The notes under the pieces: generated by a model | What the model was told of the DNA's origin: nothing | The model's database searches: none | What the model saw: the letters and a program-made list of their open reading frames with translations, nothing else | NCBI GenBank assembly: GCA_007922225.1 | Contig: ML679963.1 | Span: forward strand, 895,358-959,357 | From: Emydura subglobosa | Taxonomy: Eukaryota; Chordata; Testudines; Chelidae | Reading direction: 5' to 3' | DNA: 64,000 nt | Shown: positions 1-13,800 of the stretch, one piece after another | Layout: the number at the start of each line of letters is the position of its first letter | Position numbering within the stretch: the stretch's first letter is position 1 | Position numbers and translations under genes: made by a program

Positions 1-1843
1 CACCTATTTTAAGCACAGCTGTTTAGCACCACCAGCTGATTTCCCTTCCTGGGGCTCAATGGTACTTTCAAGTTCCCTTAATAAGAACAGCAGGGAGAGA
101 GTCTGTCATTAAACATACTTGGATTTTTTTAAATGACTGTCCTGGGAAGTGACCTGCTAAAATGCTGCATCTTAATTTCATGAAAGTCTCAGGAGATAAA
201 TCTGCAAGCGATCACCACAACATCCCCATTAATCCATTCTGCTGGCAAGTGTTCAAACCATAACTCAGCCATGAGCGCAGCCACAGCAGAGCTCAGGACA
301 GGCAGGTCCTTGGACACATACCCTCAGGCAGAGAAACATGATTCAGTTACAAAAAGTTCCATCTGCCCTCAAAGCTGTCTTCCTTTTTTCTCTATCCAGG
401 ACATCTAGTTCTTTGACTCCTCACTCCAGACCAACGTGCTGCCCACATTCCGATAAGCAGTGCCTCATCCACAGATAGGGGTTCTCAATGTTAGCCATGA
501 GCAGCTCTCCCTCCCACCCACCCTCCAAGGGGTAGCTGTCTGCTGAATTAGCCAGAGCGGCTCATACGTTGCACTGAGATGGGAGGACCCTGAAATCAAA
601 CTGAAAGACAAGAGAAACTGCAGGCACCCGAGGCTTCAAAGGCATGGTTAGATCAGCCAGCTTAGACGGTGAGCTCCTTGGGGCAAGAACTGTGGCTTTA
701 CAGCAAGCCAAGCCCGTTACTGCTGGTCAATATGCTCTCCAGTCCGTAAGACACACACTCCCTTTGCCCAGGGACGGGGTGAAAGACAGGCCCTGCTAGA
801 GGCAAGCACTACACTGCCTGGGTGAAAAGAATTCACCATTCAGAAAGGACCATGAGCCAGCCAGGCCAGTGCTGTGTTCACTCAGGTGCTCTGTTAACTG
901 TAGCAAATGACCCTATCAGGGACTGCAGAAGCCACGGGAACCCTCATTACAAACCCATCCTCTAGGACTCTGGCAGGGAAGAGTGGAGACTGAGAACACT
1001 GCTAGAGTGGGCAGCTCCTGTGCTGAAAGGTACATTACACAGAGTAACTCGGGCACTTAGATTGAGAAACAGGTCTCACCACAACACCAGACACTGCAGA
1101 CGCAAGCACTCAGCACCACAGGCACCTGACGATGACTCACCCAGAGGACACCATGGGAAGCCTGCGGGCCACAAAGCTGCACTCATGCTCCCTGATCGGA
1201 CATGGGTCCCCCAGGCTGGGATCTCAGCCCAGGCCTGAATGAGACTCGCTTTATTTCAAGGAGGGCCATTCAATTATTTGACCCCCCATTCTGACAGTCA
1301 TGCTCAGAGTACTTTTTGTGAATGAGTTCCCACTGGCAGGGTAGCTCTTAACTCACAAGCCTGCAGGAAAAAGGGGATAAGGCGACTAAAGGATAAAGCT
1401 TGTCTCACCCTTTTCTGGACAGCAGGCCTCATGAAAAAACCACAGTCAGCGAGACCCAGAGAAGCCAGCAGAGCAGTCTCTCTGCTGGGTAAGAATGTGG
1501 TGGGCAAATCTGGAAACAGTCCTATGGAGGAGGGGACCTGGCAAGGGGATCAGGGAGAGATGGGAAATGCAAGGCAGCTCCTGGAATTCCCAGAGCCCAC
1601 AGTGTCAGGCCAAGCCTATATGCCAAAGAGGATCCAGCCTCGAGGTGGGTGAAAAGAGAAAAAGCCCAAACAATAACCAGCATAAGACTCAGGGCGGCTA
1701 AGGAGAATAAGAACCAGGAGGATAGGCCTGCAAAAATTCACACCCGGTGCCCTCAGTTACAAACACAGCCTAGTTGCTAACAATATTAAATTCCAAAAAG
1801 ACTTGTAATGTAGGAAAATAAAATAAACATCCTGCACACTTAC
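1..1843 (-). other. SMG6: SMG6 intron 9, partial
   Basis: This is the intron after the [20 protein letters not shown] exon; it starts at the GTAAG donor at 1843 and runs off the left edge. The next expected exon (METFPAVAEKVLKEFQ in human) was looked for on the minus strand and not seen. I find no gene, RNA or clear repeat in this stretch. Confidence 0.7.
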
Positions 1844-4800
1844 CCAACCCTGGTAAACAGCTTCCCATGGGCATGGAGAAAACGGAGGATGAACCTTTTG
1901 TTCAGCTGCATGGGAAAAAGAGAGGAGAAAACAATTAAACTCTCCCTGATTTCCTGTGAATTCACAGAGTCCCTGGTGACAGGATAACCTGGCCTGGGTG
2001 TGGGGGTGGGCATGCAGATGGGAACCAAATGGTCATGCCCTAAGGCTCACAAACACAGGCCAGGGGCAAGTGCCAAACAGCTGGAGTGGGAAGCCGGGTG
2101 AGCAGCTGGGTGGACACACAGCGCCCTCTGCTGGCTACCGTGCCCACCTGCAGTGATCACAGCCCCACCTCCTGCTGGACGAGGTACGTGAACGCATGGG
2201 GGATGGTGCCGCTGACTTTACTACACTGGGTATACATTTCTCCTGGACTCCGCTCAGTGCTAGGAATTCTTGTGGCACCAGGAGCAGCAACGGCTGCATA
2301 GCTGCTTGCTGTGCGGTGCACTGCTCAAAACATCCCTATCACTGACCTGAATAAAACCTTCACACCCTCTAGCCCCGTCTGAAACAAGGTCCCCGCTGCT
2401 GGGTTTTCTCTGCCCAAATAAAGGCACTTTTGCCATGTTCAGGCACCAAAGATCTTTACCAGAGAGTCAGGACAAATGAAGAAAAGGCTACAGCAAGATA
2501 GACAGCATGTCTACAGGCCTCCCTCATTCTGAGAGACTTAGGAGGATATTTCAGGAGCTGCATGGGGCTGTAGCCGAGACAAGCGTTCTCCCTGGACACT
2601 TCTCCTTCCATCCAACCATCCTCTAGACACTCTATGTCACTATGGAATTGTCACTATGGAATTGTTTCAGAGTTTATGAGTACAGACCATGGATTAAACA
2701 GGGGTGTACCCAGTATCCTTCACCTACAAGACAAGCCTGCCAGCACCCATATCTTATGAACAGAGGTCACAGCCAGACAGGCTGTAAAACATTGGGAGAA
2801 AAACTCTGGGGTGAGCTAAACTCTACAGGATCTGACCGTAACTTGCTAGCTAAGTCTAGACTCTAGAATGTGTGTTATGATTTTTTTGTATATGTAACCA
2901 TTTGTTTCCATTCCTTCTCCTGATTCTTCTTGAATGTCCATTCTTTGTTAAATACACTTATACTTGTTTCCACTATAAACATATCTAAGTGCAGTGTGTT
3001 AAACCGAGCGGTGATTCTGAGGTGAAACTGGTAAACTGGTGTGTACTATTCCTTTGTGAGTAGCAGATCTGTGAATTCTGAAAATGTCCACTGGATTGGG
3101 CCTGGACACTCCAGGGAGATGCCTGCACTGAGACAGAGAATCCTGAGTAAGCTGAGAGGGAGGGCTTGTGCTGCCTGGGGCTTGTGGAGTCAGGGAGCTG
3201 ATCCACAGCAGGCACAGACAAGGCAGGTGGTAGCGAGATGCCTCAAAGCTGGGTGCCCGCAGGAAGCAGCACAGGTAATCACATCCTGCTGCTGTAAATT
3301 CTCCCTGCAAGTTCATTTGGATAGTGAGATTTTTCTCTTCTAAACTGTTTTGGATAATGCTATGCATGATTAAACAGTTATCATGCTTCACCCAAGAAGT
3401 GGCTGCAATACAGTGCAGGATAAACGGAACCCTATATATGTCTTACACACTTCTTATTCACAGCAATGTTGTGAGGCTTGTTTGTAAAGCACTCAGATCC
3501 TTGGATGAAAGGGACTATAGAAGGACACGAGACAAAGAAATCAACTCAAAATACCCACCCCTTGGAGAACTGTCTAGAGAAGACGTGTTGACCAGGAAAC
3601 CAACAACAACCCAGATCCGTTTGCAGGAGATGGCAGCGCTAGTAAATCCCTAGCTCTTCTATAGCCCTTTAAATCGAAAGCACTGTGCAAAGAAGGTCAA
3701 TCTCATTGTCCCTATTTTACAGATTGGGAAACTGAGGCACAGAGAGTGAAGCAACTTGTCCAGGTTCACCCAGCAGGCCATGGCAGAGACAGGAATTAAA
3801 CCCCAGGTCTCCTGAGTCCCAGTCCAGTGCCCTATCCCCTAGTCTGTAAAGACTCAGCTCCAACACTGACGGTCCCAGCTCCAACACTAATCACCTGTCA
3901 TCTTGGCTGCTTTCTTCTCCAGCCTATGCCCATTATTTCGCAAGCTATGTACAGTGGGGCTGCTCAGGAAGGTATCATTAGCCTGGACTTGACTTCCCCC
4001 AGGACCCAGGCAGGAGAACGAGGCCCTGCTGCAGTCGCCCCTGGACCATGGGAGAGCTTAACCATAAAATCTGCTCATAAAAAACTCTAGACCAATTAAA
4101 CTGGCCTCTGCAGCCAGGGGCTCTCACACACTCACTAGCTATTTTACTGCAGCCCTGAAGAGCCCCTTGCGGTGGAACTTGACTTCACCTGCCACCATTT
4201 TATGAACTCTGCAGACAAAACCGGGAGTAACTTAAGGATGGGCCAGAAGGTTACACAGCGACTGGCAGAGCAAAGCAGGAAACAACCTTCAGTGAGGACC
4301 CTAATTCATTGTGCCAGCCAACTTTAAATATGACACAGCCTAGCCATTGCCTCCTTGAGGGGAAGCAACACGGCTTTGGGGTGCTAAGACCAGAACCATG
4401 TATTTATAGCATTTAAGCCAAGGTAACTGGATGGGCAGGAGAAGGCTTGTAGGAGTGTTACAGCTGGTGGGTACCCCAGCTTCCTGGACTGAGCCTCCCA
4501 GCTCCTACCATGTGCCCTAGTTAAGGAAAGCCCATTGCTGGAGTGAGTCTCGCTACCCAGACCACAAATGGGTAAAAATCCCTCCTGAGTGGCTGGGACG
4601 CATCCTGCATGCTTTCTTTGGCTGCTGGAGGCCTGGGAGAGGCATACACTGCCTCCAGGTTCCTTGCTGGAGGGATAAGGACCAGGGTGACTGACTCCCT
4701 CCATCAACCTGCCCTTCCCTCTGCATGAGCCCACACGTGCCCGACCCTCTACCAGGAGCTTGTCTGCAGGCTGCATGTGTGTGAGGAGAAGGGGGTGGGG

Positions 4801-7800
4801 AACAGAGGAGGAGTTGGACAGAAGCGCTTTTCCTCCAGCCCCACAGAATTCTCAGCCAGCACCCATTTCCTGGCAGTGGGGGGTGGCAAAACTCCACCGT
4901 GAGTGGAAAATGACACATGCATACCCTGGGGAAGCATGTACCAGATTCTTCCCACGCAGAATGAACCAGTCTATTTGGAGGCAGAGGAGGGGGTAAGCTG
5001 TACCCCAGCTCCAGTCCCGCCCACAGGGAGCAGCAAGCTGCAGTCCAGTGCAATGCTGGGCCTCTCCCACCGGCAGCCCCGAAGGGATGGATGGCTGCAG
5101 ACAGTCCATGTGTTAAGTGGGAGCCCTGTGGACATGGTGACTGTTTCTAGGAAGTGGAAGCAAGAACGCATACAGAGTACCTCTGGGAAAGCAGCGCGTT
5201 TCCTGCTACCCAGCACCTGCAGCCCCAGCCATCTGGCAGGCCTGGCAAGAGAAGAGCTCACCCCCTGCGCAGCAGTTGCACACATGGGCAGCACCTCTCT
5301 CACTTGTTTCCACGCAACTTTTACCCCAGCTCCAGCTTCTGATGAGCTAATCCCTTGTCACTGAAATGAAAGTTCCAAAGTTCACGCTAAGGCCACGGGC
5401 TGCTTTGACTGGGCTCCTCTCTGAATGACTCTTTCCCTTGTGACTCACCTGCCAGTCAGTCCCTGGGAGCCCTCCTGCTCCCCAGCCAAAAGCTGCTTCT
5501 CACAGCAATAGGGAACAGTGACTTCCACTGAGCAGCCCGGGCTGTGGGGCTGGAGAAAGAGGAAGTCACATCACCCGCTACTCTGCACTCATGAGAGGGA
5601 GGGGAACACTTCCCCAAACCCGTGGTAATGAGCTTGTTACCCTGAGGCAATGAATGCAGCCCAGGGCCCTAGGCAAAGGAAAATCACAGTTAGCAGAGCT
5701 GGGAAAGGATCCTCTTCCTTGTAACTTCCTCAAACCTTCCACCAGCCTCCAATGCTGAAGGGAAGGGAAGGCCCAACAAGTTGCGAGGACAGACGGGCCG
5801 TGAGGACGGACTGTTATCTGGTATGTGCCATGCACTTCAAGGGAAGAACAGAGGACCCTGAACACACAGATTATTGCACTCTGCAGCAGGCTCCATCCAT
5901 GGGTGACCAGACAGGCACTGTCCCCACTCAAACTGAGGTCCTGGCAGCTCCCAGCCGGGTCACAGTGAAGTGGTACTGGGAGTGCAGAACTCTCTGGGGA
6001 AGATGTAAGGAATGGCCTTCAGAGTAACCTTCACAACATCCCCTAGCAAGGGGTTCCAGATTGATTTTGCGTTGTATGAAGAAGTATTTCCTTTAATTTC
6101 TTTTAAACCTGCCGCCTATTAATTTCATTGGGTGACCCAGGGTTCTTTTATTATATGAAGGTGTAAATAGCACTTCTTTGATCACTTTCTCCACACTATT
6201 CAAGATTTTACAGACCACTATTATATCTCCCATTACTTGTCTATTTTCTATGCTGAACTATCCCAGTCTTTTTAATCTCTCCTCATGTGGAAGTTGTTTC
6301 CTATTCATTTTGGTTGCCCTTTGCTGTATCTTTGCCAATTCTTTTTTTTTTTTTTTTTTTTTGAGATGAGGTGACCAGATCTGCACACAGTATTCAAGAT
6401 GTGGTCATGCCATGCATTTATAGAGTGGTATTATGATATTTTCTGTCTCATTATCTATGCCTTTCCTAATGTTTCCTAACATTCTGGCTGGGTTCATTTA
6501 GCTGAGGCCAGTCCTGCTTTGAGCAGGGGGTTGGACTAGATACCTCCTGAGGTCCCTTCCAACTCTAATACTAGTTAGTATATTCCTTCTACTATACCCT
6601 TTATTATTCAAACATGGAATTTCTATCCACTGAGATTCTCTGGTACATTTTAGATTTTTACTATACCTGACACTATGTTTTCTTTCACATATAGTGCTAC
6701 TCCCCCATCAGCATGACCTACTCTGTCATTCATATATATTTTGTACCCCAGAATTATTGTGTTCCATTGGTTATCATCATTCCATCAAGTTTCTGTGATG
6801 CCTATTATAACAACATCCTCATATAATACCAGACAGTGAAGTTCACCCATCTTAGTATTTAGGTTTCTTGCAATTGTAGACAAGCACTTCTAAAATGTGT
6901 CAATATTTATCTGTCTCCTTACACATGATGTAACTAAACTGGACTCTTTTTCATTTGACAGTTTCACTTCAGTAGGATGCAAAGTACCCCATTTAATAAA
7001 TACTCCCCTAAGGGATGCATCTATGCAAACCATGTGCTCCTCCATATCTTTCAGCTTTCCCCCAGCCCTTAGTTTAAAAACTCTTATGAACTTTTTAATT
7101 TCACATGCCAGCAATCTGGTTCCATTTTGGTTTAGGTGGAGCTCTTCCTTCCTATAGATGCTCCTCCTTTCCCCTTTCCCTGGTTCCTAATAAACGTAAT
7201 TCCCTCCTCCAAATACAATAATTTCATCCATGCACTGAAACCCGCAGCTCTGCCCATCTGTCTGGCCCAATGCTGGAGCCAGAAGCATTTCAGGGAATGC
7301 TACCATGGAGCAGGGGTTTGGCAACTCGGTAGCGGGTATCTCAGAAACGCTGGTGTCCAAAGAAGTTATGAGCAGATAGTGAAGGTACCAGTTATAAATA
7401 CAAACCACCTAGTCAGGCAGAAGAGGGAGGACCTCACACACAGCTAGGACCTGAAGCTGAAAACAGCTGCTTCAGCTGTCTTCATTCAGTATGTGAAGAC
7501 AGATTAAACCTTCCCAGGAAGAGGCAACACCACCAGACAAAGCTGCATACTCCTGTCCATGCAGCATTTACACACTGCATCACCAAGCAAACTGGACTTG
7601 TTACCATGGAAGGAACCAGCATTCATTAACAGCTGGAAGAGGGGCTAAGGAAACCAAGAACAGATACAAGATATGCTAAACTAGCCAGCTGAAATCACAG
7701 AGACGGCACAATGAGAATATCCAGGTGATGCACAGAATCTACCAGACAGCCTAGTGTTAGTAGAGACACGGGGGGTGAGGTAATAGCTTTTATTGGACCA

Positions 7801-10800
7801 GCTTCTGTTGGTGAATAAGACAAAACTTTCAAGCTCCCAGAGCTCTCCTGCAGGTCAGGTCTGTGGAGCTGGTAAGTTTGTCTCTTTCACCAAAAGATGT
7901 CTCCCACCCAGCAGGGCAACACATGAACATCATCCAGGTGCACAGAAAAGGGAGTGGAGAGAACGAATCTGGGACCAGAGGATCCAGTTCTCTACATGAA
8001 CAAAGATCTATCAGGCTTGCTGCAAGGAGCCAGAATGAGTGCAGAGCTTTGGCACCTGAGTGTCAGCCCCAGCTGTGAACACGGCACCAAATAAGGGAAG
8101 GATTCTGGTGCAGCAACTCCCGAGGAAAAACTGTTTCAAGTTAAAAATTGTTACTTCAGGTTTGGAACTAAATTTCTGTATCTGTTCTTTATCAAGTAGA
8201 GCAAACTTTCCTCAACAGCAGCAAAGCTTCTGTGGAGCAGAAAGCAGCATCAGAATCACAATAGGCTGCAAAAGACAGGTCCATTAATCAAGAGACACCA
8301 GATGCAAGACTGCATGAAGAGAACACATCATCTCCACTGGGAGGCTGTGAGCATGGCAGGCAGCTCTCCTAGGTCTAGGGTGTCCTCAATGGTGAGGGGC
8401 TTGGGATGCAGACCACTAAACGACACAGCTCAGCTTCAAAACATTTACCACATCTGCCCCAACATTTGGTGCCTGGCGGATTTATTTGGTGACCAGCCAT
8501 TAGTAGCATCAGTCCATTTTCAGGCACAGCATCCTTGCTCAGGAACTTGGGCAATAAAATTCAGTGTTCCTTGCAGGCAGGCGGGGGAGATGTGACTGCC
8601 TGCTCAGGGACACATGGCCAGGCTTTCCATCACTCCCCATAAGATTCTCTCTTCCACAGGTGGCTTCTTCAGCATGTCAGTTCCTTTGCTAGTGCTGGCC
8701 CATCCATCCCTTATAACAGCAACACAGTATCTGCAGCACCTCCCATTGTGTCCAAATTCCAGTATCTGGGTAATTATATTCTGACTAAATTCTCCTACAA
8801 TATCAAATGGAGACAGAACTCTCCTTCCTTTCCTGTCCGAAGTCACTCTGTAATGCTGTTTCCAGGTCCTACCCCAGAACTGGCTGCATTTCAGTGTTGG
8901 CACAAGTGATCCTTATGTGAAAATGTGTGTGCACACACAGTTGGTTAAGAACTTTGACTATCTGGGATAAGAAATTACACAGAAAAGTAAAACCCAATTT
9001 CTTGGGGCTTATGGCACCACTGGAAAGAGGCCCATAGCCCAAAAGTCCCAGACACACACCTGTGTACCCTACAGGCAAAGGGCATGTTGACATGCTCACC
9101 TGCCCCACAGCTCTGCAGCCGCAGGAGGCTATGATTCTACGGCAGATTTTAGTGTTGTAAGAAAATTACAAGTTAGCATCTCAGCAGAGGAAACAGAAAC
9201 ACTTAGAGAAACTCCAGTGAAAAAAACAAGCCTTCCAGCCCCCCCGCAGCGCACCCTCCGGTCCTGCTGTAAGGCTGGAGGGATAATGAGAAAGAACCCT
9301 GTACACAGACTATTTGTAAAATGACACCAGCCAATGGAGACTCCATTTGCTCTCGCCAATTCCGAACAACCAGATGTACCTGACCACTACCTACATTGTA
9401 CAAAATGTATCAGTGAAAACTGTCCTAATAGTACCCAGTGTTCTCCTTCCCAGCACCGGCCTCTGTCAAATATGTCAAAGAGACTCCTCAGATAAGATGT
9501 CAGGTTCCTTGTCAATGCAGAAGCTCTTTACAAGTTGGCTCTGGTGCTGCAGGTTGTTCGGCACTTCGATGCTGCATATGGCTGCACTGTCCAGGATGGA
9601 GCAGTGGGTCCTGACATCAGCAGGACAAGTGACCCAGACGGACCCACTCCTTGTCCTAGTCTGCATGTTTTGTGTTGAGTGGAGGGCAGGGCACAGAACG
9701 ACAGATTTCATGGCTCACTGCTAAGCAAACACTATTTAAATCACCTGGCTTTCACCAGCAGTGAGCAGGAGTCCCCCTTCCTGTAACTCAGCTACTCAGC
9801 AGATACAAAAATGATCGTTCAGAGAACACTGATTCTGAGAAGCAGGAGGGACTCATTTATTAGATTTTAAAATCAGAGGGTATCATTGTGACCATCCCAT
9901 CCGAACTTCTGAATACCTTGCCCAATGATTCCTGCACCCAGCCCTACCTTTGCGGTTGATCTAGAGCAGCTCTTTCAGAAAAGAGACATCCAATCTTGAT
10001 TTAAAGATTCCAAGTGATGGAGGACCCATCACAACCTTTGGTGAGCTGTTCCACTGAGGAATTACATTCACCGTTAAAAATGTGCATCTTACTTCCTTCC
10101 AGCCTGAATTTTTCTACCTTCAGCTTCAAGCAGTTGGATCTTGTTATGCCTTTGCTAGACGAAAGAGTCCTTTATAGTCAGACATCTTCTCCCCGTGTCA
10201 TGCTTACAGACTGTGACCAAGTTGCTATTTAGCCTTCTATATAATAAACTAAACAGATTGACCTGTTTGTTTGTGAGCTCTGTGCTGGACCTGCACTTCT
10301 TAGAGTGATGAGCCACTGCCATGTGGTGCTGCTCAGCTGGTGACTCAATTTCTGACAGGGAGAAAACAAGGATGACATTTCCAAGGAAAGCCAATCAAGT
10401 GAATAAACCGATGTTTGAGCGGCCATTTCCAAGGGGTGGCTGTCAGAGTCCCCCATCCTAAGTTAGCGTCCCACTGTTACGGGTCACAAAAAAGGAACAG
10501 AAGGGGACCCCAGGAGACAGGACTCTCACTCATTCCTGCAACAGGGTAAGAACCTGTCCAGGAAAACAACATTGTGACAAATAATTTGGATGATGTCAGG
10601 AGAGGTCAAGCTGTGAGGCTCACTTCTTCCTTGGGTGTGAAACCTGTCCAGGTAGCAACACAATGACAGCGTGGTATGGAGGGGGTTCAATTCAAAGACT
10701 GATCCTCTGTGAAAGCCAGGAGCACACACTGGAACATGTATCATATGAGACTCAAACAAGCTGTTAGGACCAAGTCTCTGGAAAACCAGGTTTCAGTCTG

Positions 10801-13800
10801 TCCTAGCTGCTGAAAAGGTCTGAAACAGGACTATGTTAATGCGAACTGGATTCCTAGTAGAGCATACCAGGAGGGTCTACCTGGGGCGATTAGCGTGCAA
10901 TCCATTAGTGTGCTGTACAAATCCCACTTCTCTAGTGCACTTTGCTGGCGCCATGTAGACGAGCTCTTAGACTAACGAAAACAATCATCAGAAGAATTGT
11001 TGCGCCTACAAGCATCTGCCCCATTCTGGGAAATGTACAAACCAATCTCCCGACACGCCCATTAGCCCACCCTGCCCTTGAGCCCCTTTCTCACACTGCC
11101 AAATACTACCCCATCTAGCCCTAAAGTGCAAACTTCCTCCTCCCATCCTCAGCAATGCCACACTCCAGAGCCCAGAGCAGAGGGATGGACTCGTGCAGCA
11201 GCAGAAGGTGGGGCTTCGGTCACACACAAATCCCTGGCTAATCAGCAGTGATGGGAAAGACATGGCATCAGAGTGAATCAAGGCAAAGGAGCTTTCAAGA
11301 AGACTGTGTTTGGCTTTCAAGTCTAGCAAGGGCTTGTTAGAACTTTACCTGCTTGTCCAAGCCTTTCTGAGCTCTGGGCATGTAAGAAAAACCCCTCCCA
11401 ATGGCACCCTTCCAAGCCGTCATTATGTCCCAGAATACCCAGCAGAAGCCGATGCCCACCGCTGGAAGGAAAGCACGTCACACAATCTCTCCCCTTCGAG
11501 CTATGTTAGTCCCTACCTTGCTTCTCACATTTAAAAAAAAATCCACCAACATGGTCTGAAAAATCAATACCAGTTCTGGAAATTCTTACTGGTAACTGAG
11601 TCTTCACTTTCTGGGTAGTGACAAAAGGTCAAGTGGGCTGGAAAGCAACATGTGGGTTCCACTTGACATGCATGCACAGGATATATTGGTAATCAAGCAT
11701 GGCGAGCTGAGACAGCTTTCAGCAGCACGTTGGAGAAAGCCCCTAGGAGAGATCAAGAACCCAGAGGTGGGGAAATGGTGTTGATTCTGAGGGGATCTCT
11801 AGTGCTGGTGAGACAGGAGAGGAGGGCTTTAAAAATATTTTCAAATAAAAAGAACAACAACAAAAACGAGTTCTGTGCAAGCATGGGAAGGTGTGTAACT
11901 GGCAGGCGAGAAGGAGCAGAAGCCAGTGCTAGCTGCATGGCTTATGTCACGTCTCAAGCCCAGAGAGGCTAGGAATGTGGTTTTAGTGTTTAACCAGCCT
12001 CAACTGCAGCCTGGCACACTCTGCTTCCTCCCGAGAGAAAAGAAACCAACATCACAGCTCGAAACAAAACGGCTAGAGTAAAAATAAAGCCCAAGGTGGT
12101 TTGGTGACCGAGGTCACATTAGGAGACGGAGAGTTTGCAGGCTGGGGGATGCACTCAGAAGTGCTCACGCTGCCAATGAAGAAAAAAGTTACAGTAGGGA
12201 GACAGAGAAGAAAACTAATTCAAGTCCAGAAAATAACTGGTTGAGAAGCCCCTTTCACACGCCTCCTACACTAAGCGTGTTCCCCTGTTCCTGACACACA
12301 GTTTGTAAACCGTTTCCTAAACACAAAGGAAAAAACCCCAGACCTTGATCTGACCTCCACAAGTGAGTAACCAAAACCCAACAGCTTCCTGCAAGCCTGC
12401 AGGGGTGAAGACAGAAGTCTGCTTGGGGTGGGAGAGAAGAAAATAAGGAAGCAGGTCTCTAGTGGTGGGGAGGGAACAGAATTCAAGGAGTTTGAATATA
12501 ATTGATATAATTAAATGTAATGCAGTTAGGAGGACAGGGAACATTACTCTTATTTGTCTGCAAGAGCACAACACAATGCATGGGCCACAGCTGAGCTCCC
12601 CCAAATCAGATATGAGAGAGCGCATTATAAATCTAGCAATACTTTGGGCAACCAGCATAGCCAGGGGTCACCCTTGCTGGAGATATTCAGGGCCAACATG
12701 CACAGGAGAGAGAATTCCTGATCCACCAGAGACTCACTTCTAACCCTAATGTTCTAGCACCTGTTACAAGGCCCTGTGGTCATCTGGATCAGGTGCTGTG
12801 CTGTGGGGAACACAACCCCTGCATATAACCCAACACTGGCTCATGCACTGTCAAAGAACCAGGAGCCATCCACATTGGGGGACAAACTTATACCACCTCT
12901 CTGGAGCGCTTCAGCATACAGCACGAATAGGAGGGTCCACAGCTGTCAAGCTATTAGGTAAGTGCCCAGGCTTAGCTGGATTAACTGATTAACCCATCAC
13001 GCGCTGTGATTTTGCATAGAGATGGAGCACAGGGCTGTGGGTGAACATCCTACAAGGATTAAAAAAGCATGAGTACTGAGCGAACGGTATCTGGGGCAGT
13101 CACTCAAGAGGTAAGTGTAACCTGGAGGTTTCCCAGTGCATACATGCTGGGTGACCTCGCGTAGAGCTGTACTCCAAGAGAACAGCATGGGGAGAATGCA
13201 CAGAGCCTGCTGCATCAAAGGGTTAATGCCTCAATTCCTGACTGCACCGTTTAAACTGGAAATACCTCAACTTACTGTCCAGATCTCAGCTCCCTAAACA
13301 CTTTCCTAGGCTCCCCACCCGAGCCCAGAGGCAGTAAAACGGAGCCTGGCATCTTTGCCAGTAGGTTTTCTCCTGCTCCATTCAGGCTCTTGTAGAAACC
13401 AGAACAGGCTGATTCTCAATGTAGCCCCGCACGCAGCAGGAAGCTATACTAACAGCCTGAAGCCAGGACACACTCAGTGGCCCGGAGTCTCTCCGAGTCC
13501 TATGGCAGCAGCACCCAAGAGCTGGAGAAGATTCTGCCTACTGTGCCCAAAATTCTAAATCTCAGTCATTCTGCTCCTGAGAGGGACGGCCTCTAATGCT
13601 TCTACTCAATGAGTATTACAGCATCTCCATGACCTCAGGTCTTTGTGCTGACCCCAAAGCTTCCTGCTAGCCGTCCCGCTAGCTCCATTTCGAACATGGC
13701 TGGCTGAGTTGCTTCCTCCTGCCATCCAAAAGCTCAGCTTATATTCACCTTCCTGTCTGTCCAACACCCTAAGATTTAACCACTCTCTTTAGTGGCTTGG

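Noticed and set aside
4553..5364. Overlapping 110-166 codon open frames on both strands in SMG6 intron 8
   Set aside because: They lack recognisable domains, overlap one another on both strands, and show no conserved splice layout.
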